Of a DNA stretch of 64,000 nucleotides, positions 1 to 11,071 are shown piece by piece. Each line of letters begins with the position of its first letter. Positions within the stretch are counted from its first letter, which is position 1. The translations under genes and the position numbers were made by a program. The stretch comes from Hermatobates lingyangjiaoensis (taxonomy: Eukaryota; Arthropoda; Insecta; Hemiptera; Hermatobatidae), in contig JAPFBL010001617.1 in NCBI GenBank assembly GCA_026182355.1, positions 4,819,001 through 4,883,000 on the forward strand, written 5' to 3'. A model generated the notes under the pieces. It did no database searches. It saw nothing but the letters and a program-made list of their open reading frames with translations, and was not told the origin of the DNA.

Positions 1-52
1 AACTCACTACTATATTTCGATGTCCTCATCGTCAGGAATATAGTAGTGAGTT
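1..52 (-). ncRNA. Hammerhead-like core in a 16-bp palindrome
   Basis: Bases 1-16 and 37-52 are perfect reverse complements around a 20-nt loop. Read on the minus strand, the loop carries CTGACGA and then GAAATATA, the core of the PLE-end motif seen intact at 37881-37924 and 56213-56255. Here the flank that normally follows the core is present on both sides, so the site looks like the tip of a PLE end joined to its inverted copy. The palindrome may extend left of the window. Confidence 0.5.
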
Positions 53-450
53 CAGTGATTTCTTTTCTGTGTGTTGTTTTGAAAATTCTAGTTTATATAT
101 ATATATAAATTGTGATTAACTAGTCGTTTTTGTATGAAATATAGTGTCTTCAGGAGAAAAGAGAGAGGGAGACAAAGTACGCAGCAGACGCAACGGCAAG
201 TAACCTACTCGGTACCCGACAGTGCAGAACCGCGCGCCCGGGTCTTAAGTAATTAAGTTAAGAAGATATAGACAGGAAATTCAGATAAATAGCACAAGTT
301 GGGCAAATTTAAAAGAATCAAAAGGAATTGGAGAGAAATTTACATATATATAAATCTGAAATTTATCGGGATTCAGACAAACTGACCGAGTCCCGATAAA
401 TTTTATTTTTGTTTCTATTCCACAGTCGATACATTTATCAATATATATAT
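53..450. repeat. PLE terminal-repeat fragments
   Basis: No gene is seen. After a short (TA)n at 97-108, bases about 145-345 match, in minus orientation, the terminal-repeat family also seen at 46440-46620: a CTGAAGA core read on the minus strand near 148-154, a purine-rich GAGAGAGGGAGA tract, and AACGGCAAGTAACC. The core is followed by unrelated sequence instead of its GAAA box, so this ribozyme-like motif is broken. A short (TA)n follows at 441-450. Confidence 0.5.
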
Positions 451-510
451 AGGTGTGTTCTCTAATCGGGGTTCGGTCAATTTTCCAGGATAAAAAATCA
501 AACTCTCGTT

Positions 511-549
511 GCCAACGTTTCAGTTTTATTTAAAACCTTTTTCATAGGC
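511..549 (-). ncRNA. Hammerhead-like motif, PLE 3' end (left arm)
   Basis: Minus-strand reading: CTATGAA (decayed CTGANGA), stem GGTTTT/AAAAC, then GAAACGTT, where ACGT is the self-complementary mini stem III and cleavage would follow the next T. The right-arm copy has ACCGAAAC and this one ACTGAAAC. Confidence 0.4.
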
Positions 550-840
550 CTACAAACAAAGGATAATAAGAAATCACATATCAACATCAAACATATACAC
601 AATATGAAAATGGATTGTTACAACTCATCAATATTACAAGCAGAAATATTTCAGATATACATAAAACAATATTACTTACAGAAGTAAGAATTTTTTAACT
701 AAGAAAATGAAATTTACATTATTTAAAGGAACAACAATGTTAGCCGGACAAAACCTTCGACTAGACTAATAAGATAACATTACAAATAACCTCAACACTG
801 TTCACTCAAGGGAACTAAATAAATCAAATTTCACTAAACC

Positions 841-1405
841 TCAGCACAACACTCCAGAATAAATATTACTTAAATTAGTAATATCACTTCTATGATTAAT
901 CGAACTTAGATCCTTTTTAATATATAACATCTCAAGTGTCTTCCTTCTTTGCTCATCTTTTTCTTTTTCTATTATAGTTGTATCTTCAAAATCGAACGTG
1001 TGACCTACGTTTATTGCATGCCCAGCTAAGGCTGTTGCGTTACTTTTATTTGTTCTTATGGAATAATTATGTTGGTACAACCTTTCTTTGAGAAAACGAC
1101 TAGTTTCACCATAGTAACACTTGTCACAGTCTTTACATTTGATGGCATAAATGAGGTTACTTTGTAACTCCTTCGGTATTTTTTCTTTCAAATTTGAAAA
1201 TAAAGATTTATTTTTTCTTTTATTATAAAATGCCAGTGTAACTTCAGGTGCGTTTCGTTTGAACACTTTTCTAATTGATTGTGATAAGCCCTCAACATAA
1301 GGAAATTTGAAATACTTCCTATTTATAACTTCCAGTTCAGCATGATCTTCATTTGAATGTGCTGGTTGCTGTCTTAAATATCTTAACCAATATCGTTCAA
1401 CTAAG
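841..1405 (-). pseudogene. PLE GIY-YIG endonuclease C-terminus, left arm
   Basis: Open reading frame for the last 188 or so residues of a Penelope-type protein. Markers are LIYAIKCKDCDKCYYGETSR (the IY and YYG strands of a GIY-YIG nuclease with its Cys pairs), then FLKERLYQH and conserved His residues in ATALAGHA and GHTFDFED. In PLEs this domain nicks the target DNA for reverse transcription. The reverse transcriptase is absent because the copy is cut off at the dimer centre; an ATG just inside the spacer is accidental. Non-functional alone. Confidence 0.8.
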
Positions 1406-1414
1406 ATATTCAAC

Positions 1415-1978
1415 TTAGTTGAACGATATTGGTTAAGATATTTAAGACAGCAACCAGCACATTCAAATGAAGATCATGCTGAACTGGAAGTTATAAATAG
1501 AAAGTATTTCAAATTTCCTTATGTTGAGGGCTTATCACAATCAATTAGAAAAGTGTTCAAACGAAACGTACCTGAAGTTACACTGGCATTTTATAATAAA
1601 AGAAAAAATAAATCTTTATTTTCAAATTTGAAAGAAAAAATACCGAAGGAGTTACAAAGTAACCTCATTTATGCCATCAAATGTAAAGACTGTGACAAGT
1701 GTTACTATGGTGAAACTAGTCGTTTTCTCAAAGAAAGGTTGTACCAACATAATTATTCCATAAGAACAAATAAAAGTAACGCAACAGCCTTAGCTGGGCA
1801 TGCAATAAACGAAGGTCACACGTTCGATTTTGAAGATACAACTATAATAGAAAAAGAAAAAGATGAGCAAAGAAGGAAGACACTTGAGATGTTATATATT
1901 AAAAAGGATCTAAGTTCGATTAATCATAGAAGTGATATTACTAATTTAAGTAATATTTATTCTGGAGTGTTGTGCTGA
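1415..1978 (+). pseudogene. PLE GIY-YIG endonuclease C-terminus, right arm
   Basis: Mirror copy of the frame at 841-1405, differing in only a few residues (for example RNVPE for RNAPE, NEGH for NVGH). The frame is open from the dimer centre, so the internal ATG at 1553 is not a natural start. It carries the same CKDCDKCYYGETSR nuclease block and ends ITNLSNIYSGVLC. It is followed by about 290 bp of 3' tail and the hammerhead-like motif at 2268-2310. It lacks a reverse transcriptase and is a dead fragment. Confidence 0.8.
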
Positions 1979-2267
1979 GGTTTAGTGAAATTTGATTTAT
2001 TTAGTTCCCTTGAGTGAACAGTGTTGAGGTTATTTGTAATGTTATCTTATTAGTCTAGTCGAAGGTTTTGTCCGGCTAACATTGTTGTTCCTTTAAATAA
2101 TGTAAATTTCATTTTCTTAGTTAAAAAATTCTTACTTCTGTAAGTAATATTGTTTTATGTATATCTGAAATATTTCTGCTTGTAATATTGATGAGTTGTA
2201 ACAATCCATTTTCATATTGTGTATATGTTTGATGTTGATATGTGATTTCTTATTATCCTTTGTTTGT

Positions 2268-2310
2268 AGGCCTATGAAAAAGGTTTTAAATAAAACCGAA
2301 ACGTTGGCAA
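2268..2310 (+). ncRNA. Hammerhead-like motif, PLE 3' end (right arm)
   Basis: Mirror of 511-549. CTATGAA at 2272-2278, stem II GGTTTT/AAAACC, GAAA at 2298-2301, then ACGT and T. The related copy at 54470-54514 retains the proper CTGAGGA core, which supports decay of a once complete motif here. It lies downstream of the endonuclease frame in sense orientation. Confidence 0.45.
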
Positions 2311-2402
2311 CGAGAGTTTGATTTTTTATCCTGGAAAATTGACCGAACCCCGATTAGAGAACACACCTATTCTATCAAACGGTCGATATATTATTGAATC
2401 TG

Positions 2403-2403
<1 letters not shown>

Positions 2404-2442
<39 letters not shown>
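2404..2442. repeat. (TA)n microsatellite
   Basis: Uninterrupted TA array directly after the PLE dimer and before the next PLE-end cluster. Confidence 0.95.
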
Positions 2443-2444
<2 letters not shown>

Positions 2445-2520
2445 GAAATCAGCAAACAGTCCAAACCGGAACGTTAAATAACTGAAAAAAACAACACATA
2501 AAGAAAGAGAACACTTACTG

Positions 2521-2556
2521 GATCAATATTTCGAACCGGAGTTCATCATCATTGAT
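2521..2556 (-). ncRNA. Hammerhead-like motif, first base of core lost
   Basis: Minus strand: ATGATGA where CTGATGA is expected, stem II GAAC/GTTC, GAAA, then ATAT with the next T as the predicted cleavage base. Probably inactive because C3 is replaced. Confidence 0.4.
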
Positions 2557-2651
2557 TTTTTAAGTTACTCTTCGATATATATATATATATATATATATAT
2601 AGTTCAATGTAACACAAAGAAATATAGAGGAATTAAAAGCACACACTTACA

Positions 2652-2688
2652 GTCTCTAATTTTTGGTTGGAACCGTCTTCAGGAGAGA
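2652..2688 (-). ncRNA. Hammerhead-like motif, family B
   Basis: Minus strand: CTGAAGA, GGTT/AACC stem, then AAAAATTA where intact copies have GAAAATTA. Stem I would pair CTCTC upstream with GAGAC downstream. Same family as 52034-52068 and 55056-55092. Confidence 0.5.
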
Positions 2689-2811
2689 TAAGAGAGGGAA
2701 ATCAAGCGCACTGTTTCAGAGACTATTGGAGACCAACAATGTTACCGCTGCGTGACCGGGTACGCATGCGGCAACACTGTTGGTCTCCCAACTCTTCGCC
2801 TTCTTTCTATT

Positions 2812-2847
2812 TTCTCCTGAAGACGGATTACCCGAAAATTTGAGCCT
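2812..2847 (+). ncRNA. Hammerhead-like motif, family A
   Basis: CTGAAGA, a short GG/CC stem, GAAA, AATT mini stem III and T. CTC before the core can pair with GAG after the predicted cut. Followed by the family-typical CTGTAAGTGTG. Confidence 0.55.
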
Positions 2848-3161
2848 GTAAGTGTGTTTCCTTATTCTGTGTGTCACTCTTCTTGAATTTTCAACTCGTA
2901 TATATCTATGTTAGTGTATTTCGGCAGCAAGTACCCTTTTAATCATATGGTATTGAATTAGACCTAGGCGGCAACTTAATTTAAGAGTAATCAACAAAAC
3001 ATATTGATAATAATGAGTCTTATTAAAAAGAAATAATAAAGAATATGTGCGAACAAACATTTATCGCTTAATTCTAACGTAGTGCAATCAGTTATTATGT
3101 GGTATTTACTCATTATAGGGGTAAAACGCTAATGAAATGGTCTCCACATATAAAAATTTAA

Positions 3162-3214
3162 TGGTATAAACAACGCGTTTCGAACACGTAGTGTTCTTCC
3201 TCAGGCATTAACTA
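3162..3214 (-). ncRNA. Hammerhead-like motif, family C, left arm
   Basis: Minus strand copy of the motif at 3586-3638: CTGAGGA, six-pair stem II GAACAC/GTGTTC, GAAAC, ACGCGT mini stem III. One outer stem I pair is lost (ACCA instead of ACTA). Confidence 0.65.
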
Positions 3215-3585
3215 AAAAATACAATGTCATAAGAGAGTTATCTACATTACAAGATAAAAATAAAATATAATAAGGAAGAGAGTACGAACCTAAGGGTTAG
3301 TGTCTGTGGTACAACTGACTGGGAATAGGATGGACGTGGGTGTATATCTGTTTCATATTAGAAGGCAGGTACATTTCATTGTTATTTTTTTTTCTACAGA
3401 TTAGGCTGAGCCTTTACATTTGCTCTAAGACTAAGTGTAGGAAAAATATTTTCAATATGTACCCCCCCCCCCCCCATACCCTCACCCACGTCCATCCTAT
3501 TCCCAGTCAGTTGTACCACAGACACTCTGTACTATATTTACTTTGAACTATAGATAACTCTCTGATGACATTGTATTTTTTATTT

Positions 3586-3638
3586 TAGTTAATGCCTGAG
3601 GAAGAACACTACGTGTTCGAAACGCGTTGTTTATACTA
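3586..3638 (+). ncRNA. Hammerhead-like motif, family C, right arm
   Basis: One of the best preserved motifs here. CTGAGGA at 3596-3602, one extra A, stem II GAACAC (3604-3609) with GTGTTC (3613-3618), GAAA at 3619-3622, then ACGCGT, which can only close one or two pairs alone but pairs fully as a dimer. Predicted cleavage follows T3628 (GTT). Stem I is TAGT with ACTA plus the C-G next to the core, with an internal loop. This matches the minimalist hammerheads described for metazoan PLEs. Confidence 0.7.
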
Positions 3639-3679
3639 TTAAATTTTCATATGTGGAGACCATTTCATTATCTTTCTAC

Positions 3680-4393
3680 CAGTGTTCCCTCTAGGCTGTG
3701 CGCGTGTGTGCGCGCACACAGCTTTCAGAGGCAGCGCACACGCATAGATTTACTGCGCACAGACGTATTTCGATGTGATGTAACAATGTTCTCGGTTGGC
3801 AGGTTGAGAAAGTTTGTTGTTGGACTTGCTAAAAAGATGCATTTCTTTGAAAGTTAAGACGGCATCGTGTGCGAAGAAGGTACCAGCAGTAACATAACTA
3901 GGACAAGTAGGCTACTTTTCTTTCAATGGTTGCCGTGAGAAAGTTGGTCAATGGAAGTAAAGAAATACTGTACAACGTAGATCCTCGACCCTTTATAGCA
4001 TATTGTCCCCTGATATGTGATATATTAAAGACATGTGAACGTTTCTTTTTGAAAAACATTGCTGATTGCTCCATTTGTTTCGTTTTCTTTTTGTTCTTTT
4101 TTCACCCTTTATTTGAATTCAAATAAAACCATCTGTTACAATCAATTTCATTTATTATTTTCCATGAATGTTCATTGTTATCTACTGATAACATATAGCC
4201 TTCACTAAAGCATTTACAATTTATAGAACAACTTATTGAATAACCAAAATTTTCTTAATAAGCCCACTATTACCCGGTTAGAACGCCAAAATTTATTCAT
4301 GGGTTTTTGCACAAATATTAGTCATTTCCAAAAAAGTGCGCACACACCAAAATTTCTGCGCACACATACTACAAAAAATTAGAGGGAACATTG
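3680..4393. mobile_element. Non-autonomous hAT element
   Basis: A 714-bp element with terminal inverted repeats CAGTGTTCCCTCTA and, from the other end, CAATGTTCCCTCTA, each followed inward by GTGTGCGC-rich sequence. It is flanked by an exact 8-bp duplication CTTTCTAC (3672-3679 and 4394-4401), the hAT signature. Only short frames exist inside, so it depends on a transposase from elsewhere. It sits inside the end of the family C PLE, so it arrived later. Confidence 0.85.
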
Positions 4394-4401
4394 CTTTCTA
4401 C

Positions 4402-5862
4402 CCTACAATTTATCGTTTATAATAATTATTAAGCCAAAAATAGCAAAAATTAATTCTTAAATACAAAGGATTTTTATGAAAATATTATGAGATAACCTTA
4501 AAGAAAAACAAACAAATTAAAAATACATTTATAGATTTGGGAGATTTACTAGTTCGTGAAGTTTACTCGGAAAAATATTTTTACCTAAAACGTAACTATT
4601 TATTATAAAATTAAACAAAATATTAAAAATTATATCATTTTCACATTTTTGAACAACGTGTTTTATACAAGCATGTAATTTTATATAACATGGTGTCTAA
4701 AACTGCGACTAATTAGTCTAGTCCCTAGAATTTTTTTTTAACTTTTTGTTTAAAACCAAGTTTTGAAAAAATATCTAGTATTAATTTTGCATAACTGCTC
4801 TTAACTAACCAAATAAAATTCTAATCAATTAATCCTTCAAATTTAAGTCATCTTAGTTGTAAATAGTTCATTACGATTACTTGTCATACTCAGAGAAAAA
4901 TATATACTCAATGTCGTCTTATAATATAGGAAGATAACTAACAAAATAAATTAAGGCCGTTTATTGATTTCTCGGTCATATAGGTTATTTTATACAAAAA
5001 AAAATAATAAAAAAAACACTCTAGTCTTTACACTTCGGTGGAACTTCTAAATCAAATCATATTAAAATAAAAAGATTAAAAAAAAAAATGAATTTCCCTC
5101 TCATGTTTATTGTTAACTGAACAATTTTTGTAGCACTATTTTATGACAATCAAAAATCAAATAACCATCACCGCAAAAAATAGTCGTTATAGTTTACACT
5201 AAATCGTATAAGTAAGGTTTGTATGTGCAATAACTTAAGCATTAACTAAGAAAATAAATGAAATTATACTCTGATTATTTAACAACCTTACAAGAGTAAT
5301 CATGAATATATAACCAATCGTAAAAACACTTGTAATGTGAGAACGTGTTAAGTGATTACTTAACTTTAACATCAATTAAGGAAATGTATGCAACTGGATA
5401 GTGTTCATTCGACACCACTTTAAATTACGATCATATAAGCGATTTGTGAACCACTTGCAAGATGATAAACGTACACTTGAACTTACATCACCAAGTGAGC
5501 TCAACATAAAAAAGATTTACTTTTTTTTAAAATTAACTTTAGGAGTTTATTACAGAACAGATTCAGTGATAAAGCAAAAAGAGGTAGGTTCCTGCCTATT
5601 GTTTCTAGGAACCACTATTCTAACACAAATAATAGAAAGTTGGATTTAAGTTAAAAATAATACAGCTTATACAAATAAATGAAAATAAAGATTACTTAGA
5701 AAATCAAAACCAGTAAAGAAACAATGATTAGTAAAATAAATTAGCTTATATATTAAGCGATCAAAAAGAAATATGGAAAAATCAGAAACACCAAGTGCAA
5801 ACATGCATACATTGAGTCATACTATATACCGTAGCCTGTGTGACTGTGTAGGGACCATTCAA

Positions 5863-5897
<35 letters not shown>

Positions 5898-8800
5898 CAT
5901 ATATCTAATAGACATAGTAATCAGAGACCGTGGAGACTATGCCACATATAGTATATACCTTCCAAGGGGCTCATCTTTCTGGGCTTTGTCTTTATCTAAA
6001 ACGAAGACGTAGAAATATTGTCCAACAGATGATTCCACACAAAACTACAATAAAATACTTACTGTTAAAACAAAAAATAATATTCGAAAGGAAACTAATA
6101 TTTCTACTGTATTATTACACTAGAAACGTATTTTTAATTTTAATAAACTTAAAAAAACAAGCGTTACTCTATTAGTCTCATTATCACATTAGAAAGTTAA
6201 TAACATTTATAGTTAAGGATAAAGAATAGTACGAAAAATTTGAAGCAGGCGATTAAGTTAGTACTGAAATATTAATACAAACAAGCAGAATGGATGTACC
6301 ATGAATATCTGGATGATCCGATTTTTCAAGTCCTTAACCTTAACCACCTGGTTACAACTCATATATTATAAGGCAAAGAGTTATACACTGAGTTTCAATT
6401 TATCATTCAATACAATTATCCTCACCAGTTACTTGATATTGTTTAATATTTAATTTAATGAGGACATTTATTTAATCAAAGATTGAAGAAGTACATATAC
6501 AATTTTTAGATGATAAATTCATACTGCAAGAAGAATATTAAATCCTTGGAACTTTTCAGGCATGAATTAATGCATATATCACTTAGTTCAGGTAACAAAT
6601 TAACCTATCTATTTTCGTTACATATGAAGAAATATCTTTGCTGTTTATAAGTTGATAATAACATTACAATTACTTTTTTATAAATTAGCAAATTCTAGTT
6701 AAATAATATTCATCATTATGTACAACATTACGGATGAAGCATAGGGGTTCCTGGCAGATTACTGAAAACAATGATGAAATCCATCCTTCCTTTGATATAA
6801 TTAACATATAATCAGTGACACTTTCTGAAATGAAATATATACCTACACGTGAAGCGATCAAATGTATTGACATTTACAAAAATTAACATTTTATGAGAAT
6901 AATTTTCTGGTTTTGAATATATTTTCAATTTTTTTCAGAGAAGAAATAGATATGCGCCAACTATTTTCCACAGCTATTAACAGAATAATTCAAAACCATA
7001 GCATAAAAATAGTTAACAGTCAAATATGGTGCGATGATTTTTGATGATTGCGTTGAAATAAAATATCCCTATACCCAAATATAACCCATCTCTGTAAGTT
7101 ATACTCAAAAGTGCATGTATTTCAATAATAAACCAACCTTTGAATATTTTCTAAAAATTAATAATTCATTCAATTATAAATATTCTAGTAAATATTTATG
7201 TACATCTGAACTTATAAAAATATGTTCAGAGAAATGATTGGAACAGCACTAATATATTTCTAATGTCAAGCAATTCCTTAGAGAAAAATAAGGAATAATC
7301 ACGTAAATTATAAAAGTAAACTGAATAAGATAATAGAAACCAAATTTAAGAACATTTAAATAAAATCAGCTATGCTATAATCGTTTAAAAGTTAGACAAT
7401 CTATAATGTTGCTAATTGATTGATTTTGTCTGTAATTATACTGTATTGTCTGGAATATATAATTTGCATAGCCTAATTCTTAATGTCTACCTACAATATT
7501 TACGATCATACATTGTTATTAATTTTCTGTTACTAATTGATACTTATCAAGTAATATAAATAACCCAGATGTTTAACATAAAAACATTCACATGGCCCAT
7601 CTTCATTCATGTTACGATGACACATAATTGAACAGGGTTCAATTACTAGAAATTACCCATTACTAGAAATACTAGTACTGGCTTCCGTAAACAAACACCA
7701 CAATATCGTAGTATTCCAATTTCATTGCACCTAATACAGACACATTTTTTTTATTTTTTCCCTTTCAATTGCTAATTAATACTTTATCAAGATAAGATAA
7801 GTAACTCACTAAACCGGATTTTATACTTTTTATAACCCTCTGATATTAAATATGACATAAGTATAAGAAAATGAGTGATGGCTAAATGCTACTATACCTT
7901 GTTTCTCGAACAAAGACATTACGAGAATAATGTATTTTGAAGTAGTAAGTGGAAGACTTGATGGATCTCTTATCTAGACAATCTATAACGTTGCTTCGTT
8001 AAGAGTTCAATACATCATTTACATGAAGATCATTTCAAGTAATAAATAAATTTATTCATTCCACTATGAACATAGGAAGGAACAGTTTAAGACAAAATAT
8101 TCAACTATTTGAAAAAAAAAATCACTTCATGGATGTTTCCATGAAAGAAGATGATGAATTTCAATATGTCTTGCATGTACAAAAGGTTCTCCCTTCCTGA
8201 TCCCAAGGAGGTCAAAAGTTAGTACTCCCTAGATATCAATGTCTGTAGTAAAAATTGATATCTTTAATTGAAATTAAAAATAACTGAAATGTAAATTTCT
8301 ATTTATCCCCAGAATTCAGAATAAATTCCAGAAAGTATAACAACAGTATATCAGAAATATTATACAACAGGTGTCAATTGTATACTACAATTAAATCAGA
8401 TTATGGAAATTACCATCAATTAATTCTGAAGTATTAATGGGACTCACGATTTTCTTTGTGACTGTTTTATCATAATGACAAAAGTTTTACTTATGATATC
8501 TCAGCTACTAATATGTATTTACTAGAAAATATTCATATGAAATCATTAACATTCACATTTTTTCAAATAATTTTTTTCTAAAAACGGAACCTTTTTTTAG
8601 GACTACTCACTTTATCCTTGTATTTCTTCGTATTTCGCTATCTATACCAAGACCTGTTCTACACGTTTCACCTGTTTATTGGTCGTTTTCAATGACCAAT
8701 GACAGCAATGAATGTTTATTACTATTTAAATGCAAATTATATTGATTAAAGTAGGAGTACATAATATTTACACGAGTAACAAATGAATTTAGAATATACA

Positions 8801-9150
8801 TAAAAATGCTCGTACGTCATAACAAAGATGGTAGGGTAAATCATTCTAAATATGAATGTATGATATTATTTTTATATCTCATTCTGAAATAAAGCAGACG
8901 TCCTATCATAACAGGTAATTTTATAATTATAGCGAGCGAATAAGGAGTTCACAGGAAATTAACAAAAATAAAACACGAAAGCCGAACACCATACCTACAA
9001 CTAATTCTCCAACAGTAACTAACCACAACCCACTATAGATAATTATTGTTCTAGAACGAAACAAGGGGAGAAGAAATCGAAATTTCAATTACTCCCTCAA
9101 AAAAATTCTATATTAAATCGGTTATAAGAATCTAGAATTAGTAGTTTAGG
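4402..9150. other. Long AT-rich stretch, no gene recognised
   Basis: The first few bases complete the family C PLE end. Beyond that I see no exon with coding character, no transposon ends and no RNA gene on either strand. Short open frames are low-complexity or chance. Any missing 3' exons of E-Syt2 may lie here or to the left, but I could not identify one. Only a (CA)n(TA)n tract near 5867-5897 stands out. Confidence 0.5.
5867..5897. repeat. (CA)n(TA)n microsatellite
   Basis: ACACACACAC followed by a TA run; a compound dinucleotide repeat. Confidence 0.9.
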
Positions 9151-9159
9151 AGAAAAAAT

Positions 9160-9340
9160 GTAGTCTTAAAAACAGGTTTTTGGCAAAAGAAATGGCTTTC
9201 CCATCAAGCATAATTGCTCCCAAACAATAGGACTCATCTACACTATGAGGCCCATTTTTATGTAAAAAATTAATTTGATCCATCAAAGATTCTGGACTGT
9301 AGCAAGGCCACAACCTTTGATACATAGTTTACCCATCCAC
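9160..9340 (-). repeat. Fragment of a dispersed repeat
   Basis: Read on the minus strand this matches the segment at about 49300-49460: the same order of words, including GTTGTGGCC, TGGATCAA, AATGGGCCTCATAG and GGGAGCAATTATGC. Non-coding, decayed. Confidence 0.55.
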
Positions 9341-9420
9341 TTTGCCACACACACAGAGTTAATAGATAATAATAATTAACACGAAAGTTAATAAACAATA
9401 ATCTTCTATATACTAATAAA

Positions 9421-9560
9421 ACTCTGATGACCTTGTTTTCTTGCCATTGTCTGAATAAATAATAAAATGCACGTAATTTTGTGGAATTTGAATCCACGAC
9501 CTTTGCATTGGAAGTCCAGTGCACTACGCTCTGGGTTATGGGGGCTTTCTTGTAATACAC
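9421..9560 (-). repeat. tRNA-derived SINE fragment
   Basis: On the minus strand, AACCCAGAGCGTAGTGCAC resembles a tRNA A-box region, ACTTCCAAT resembles a Gly anticodon loop, and GGATTCAAATTCC is a near match to the B box GGTTCGAATCC. The acceptor stem does not pair, so this is a tRNA-like repeat rather than a tRNA gene. Confidence 0.4.
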
Positions 9561-10204
9561 TTCCAAAACCTGATGTAAATGATGTTTTCTTGTGCATAAG
9601 TCAACTAATGAAGCCTTGACTATGTTTTATGATGACAAAATGATTTTGAACATCAATACAGATTAAATATTATTAGTATTTCGATTTAAATTATTATGAT
9701 TTAATTATAATAAATTTAGAAAGAGGAAATTTCATGAATAATCGACGAGAATATGAAAATGATTACTTAATATACCAACAAACGATATTCATTATAGCTA
9801 ACAGAAGTTTTGGAACTGATTGCAACTTATGAGTTTATTGGGCATTAAACTCTTGAATGATTGACTTAATTCCGAAGAGACGAAAAGTAAGCATTCGCAA
9901 AATTTATATCTGTTAACTATTTCAATTAATATTCAAGAAACCTATAAACTTAGTTTTACGCCTGTTTCACTAAAAATTTAAAGGTTTAAGATCTAATTCC
10001 ATGAAGTTTATGTGACGAATTTGATTCCTAAAATCAAATTTTTATGATAAACGAATGTTTAAGATTTGTATTACTGTTTTTGTTATATTCGTACCTTGTG
10101 GGTATAAGTGTTAATTTATAAAAGTTAAGTGAGAAAAGGTTAACTTAATATTTTAAATAATATTTCAAATATTTTTAAAAATTAGAAAAACAAGGCAAAA
10201 TATT

Positions 10205-10495
10205 TTGCAAAATTACTTTTCCTTTTGTCCCAATGGTGAAGAGAAGGGTAAAAGGCCGAGGTCAAACGACGAAGATAATGTCGGGGACAACCAGGAAGGT
10301 CCTTTCTGCTCATCAAAAAGAATTGAAACTGATCAAAAAAGAAGGCTTCGACTAGATTGTCAAAGAGAAAGATACCACAAAAGAGAAAGTGAGTTTATAA
10401 TTAAGAAACTCCTTTATTTAGAAAGAATTATTTTTATTAAGGTCTTTCCTGTTCCTTCCAAAGTATCGGGAGCCTTACTCTATAATTTTTATTGA
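10205..10495 (+). other. Unidentified basic open frame
   Basis: A 96-codon frame with no recognised domain. The first 60 residues are charged (for example KGKRPRSNDED and KRRLRLDCQRERYHKRE) and richer in G and C than the surroundings; the last third is hydrophobic and looks like read-through. It could be a piece of a transposon protein (a basic, DNA-binding start) or a chance frame. No splice sites fit convincingly. I assign no function. Confidence 0.25.
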
Positions 10496-10539
10496 AATAG
10501 ATGTATCAAAAGAAGAAAATATAGGCACGTTTTAGTACC

Positions 10540-10600
10540 GCATAGGCCACTTTACTTATAGTAAAGTTGAGTTTAGTCCACTCCATATTTTTATCTTAGC
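10540..10600. repeat. Recurring dispersed-repeat end
   Basis: The words TATAGTAAAGTTGAG and TAGTCCACTCCA recur at 50222, 50943, 60503 and 63943. This appears to be the end of a dispersed non-coding repeat. Confidence 0.45.
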
Positions 10601-10973
10601 TTTTATAATTGTTCGAATTGAATATTTATAGGTAAGACAGGACATCGTCTATTATGTTAATAGTTAAATACATCCTACATTAAGCTTAGCGATAGGGTAA
10701 AACTGGCAACTAAAATATTTCACCATTTCCATATGAGCTCAAACATACACTACAATAATGCCTGACATAGCAAGAACGGAAAGCATAGATTAAAATATAT
10801 ATTTTCCAATAATTTCAATAACATTTCCAAGGACTTGAACGTATTTAATGTTGAGTATTATGCAGTATTACATATGGGTTCAATGAAAGAACCGACTAGT
10901 AAGACAACAAAAATTGATCGGGACATCCAGAATAACGGTTATACGAATGGGATGAAGAAACACACATGTGTAC

Positions 10974-11071
10974 CTTCCTAGATAGTCATCATTTTGAACA
11001 CCAGGAAACTTTGGGTCCCAATCCCAAACAGTTATTCTTAGTTCCTGTACTCTTCGAGATGTTACAACTGC
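10974..11071 (-). CDS. Esyt2: E-Syt2 alternative C2A exon (copy b)
   Basis: Encodes the second half of a C2 domain: AVVTSRRVQELRITVWDWDP, then a loop PKFPGVQNDDYLGR. The WDWDP and NDD positions are the calcium-binding loop acidic residues of C2 domains. The 98-nt exon has acceptor TTTTAG before 11071 and donor GTACAC after 10974. It begins in phase 0 and ends with two bases of the last codon, exactly as the exon at 19026-19111 does. Joined to exon 8 it reads WCE then AVV, matching the family pattern. It appears to be an alternative to, not a partner of, that exon. Confidence 0.75.

Larger units (their letters stand above)
451..2370. repeat. Penelope-like element, head-to-head inverted dimer
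   Basis: Arms 451-1405 and 1414-2370 are near-identical reverse complements separated by an 8-nt spacer, a palindrome of about 1.9 kb. Each arm holds the C-terminal endonuclease part of a PLE protein, its 3' untranslated tail and a hammerhead-like motif at the outer end. The two 5'-truncated copies meet at their 5' ends. Outer ends abut AT-rich microsatellite sequence. A few substitutions between arms show the dimer is not brand new. Confidence 0.85.
2443..2900. repeat. Cluster of three PLE ends around (TA)n
   Basis: Three PLE terminal fragments, each with its own hammerhead-like motif (2521-2556 minus, 2652-2688 minus, 2812-2847 plus). A second (TA)n at 2575-2601 separates the first two. 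The last two face each other across a GC-richer core with the flank words GGTCTCC and AAGAGAGG. No coding sequence is present. Confidence 0.6.
3131..3670. repeat. Palindromic PLE end, family C
   Basis: Arms of about 215 bp (3131-3345 and 3481-3670) are imperfect reverse complements. Each carries one family C hammerhead-like motif. The central 135 bp includes a run of C at 3461-3474. The sequence left of the arms (about 3075-3130, GTGCAATCAG onward) matches the left end of the dimer at 22518-23530, so this is a second insertion of that family. The right end resumes after the hAT insertion (4394 onward). Confidence 0.75.

Noticed and set aside
3050..4420. Target duplication of the first family C PLE (ATTTATCG near 3058 and 4408)
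   Set aside because: Only a partial match and not directly adjacent to the left end; not reliable.
6685..6873. Possible minus-strand exon with TTTCAG-like acceptor
   Set aside because: The translated segment has no similarity to C2 or other E-Syt2 parts and no good donor in phase; left out as an exon.
9421..9560. tRNA-Gly gene
   Set aside because: A and B box-like words are present but the acceptor and D stems do not pair; better explained as a tRNA-derived SINE.
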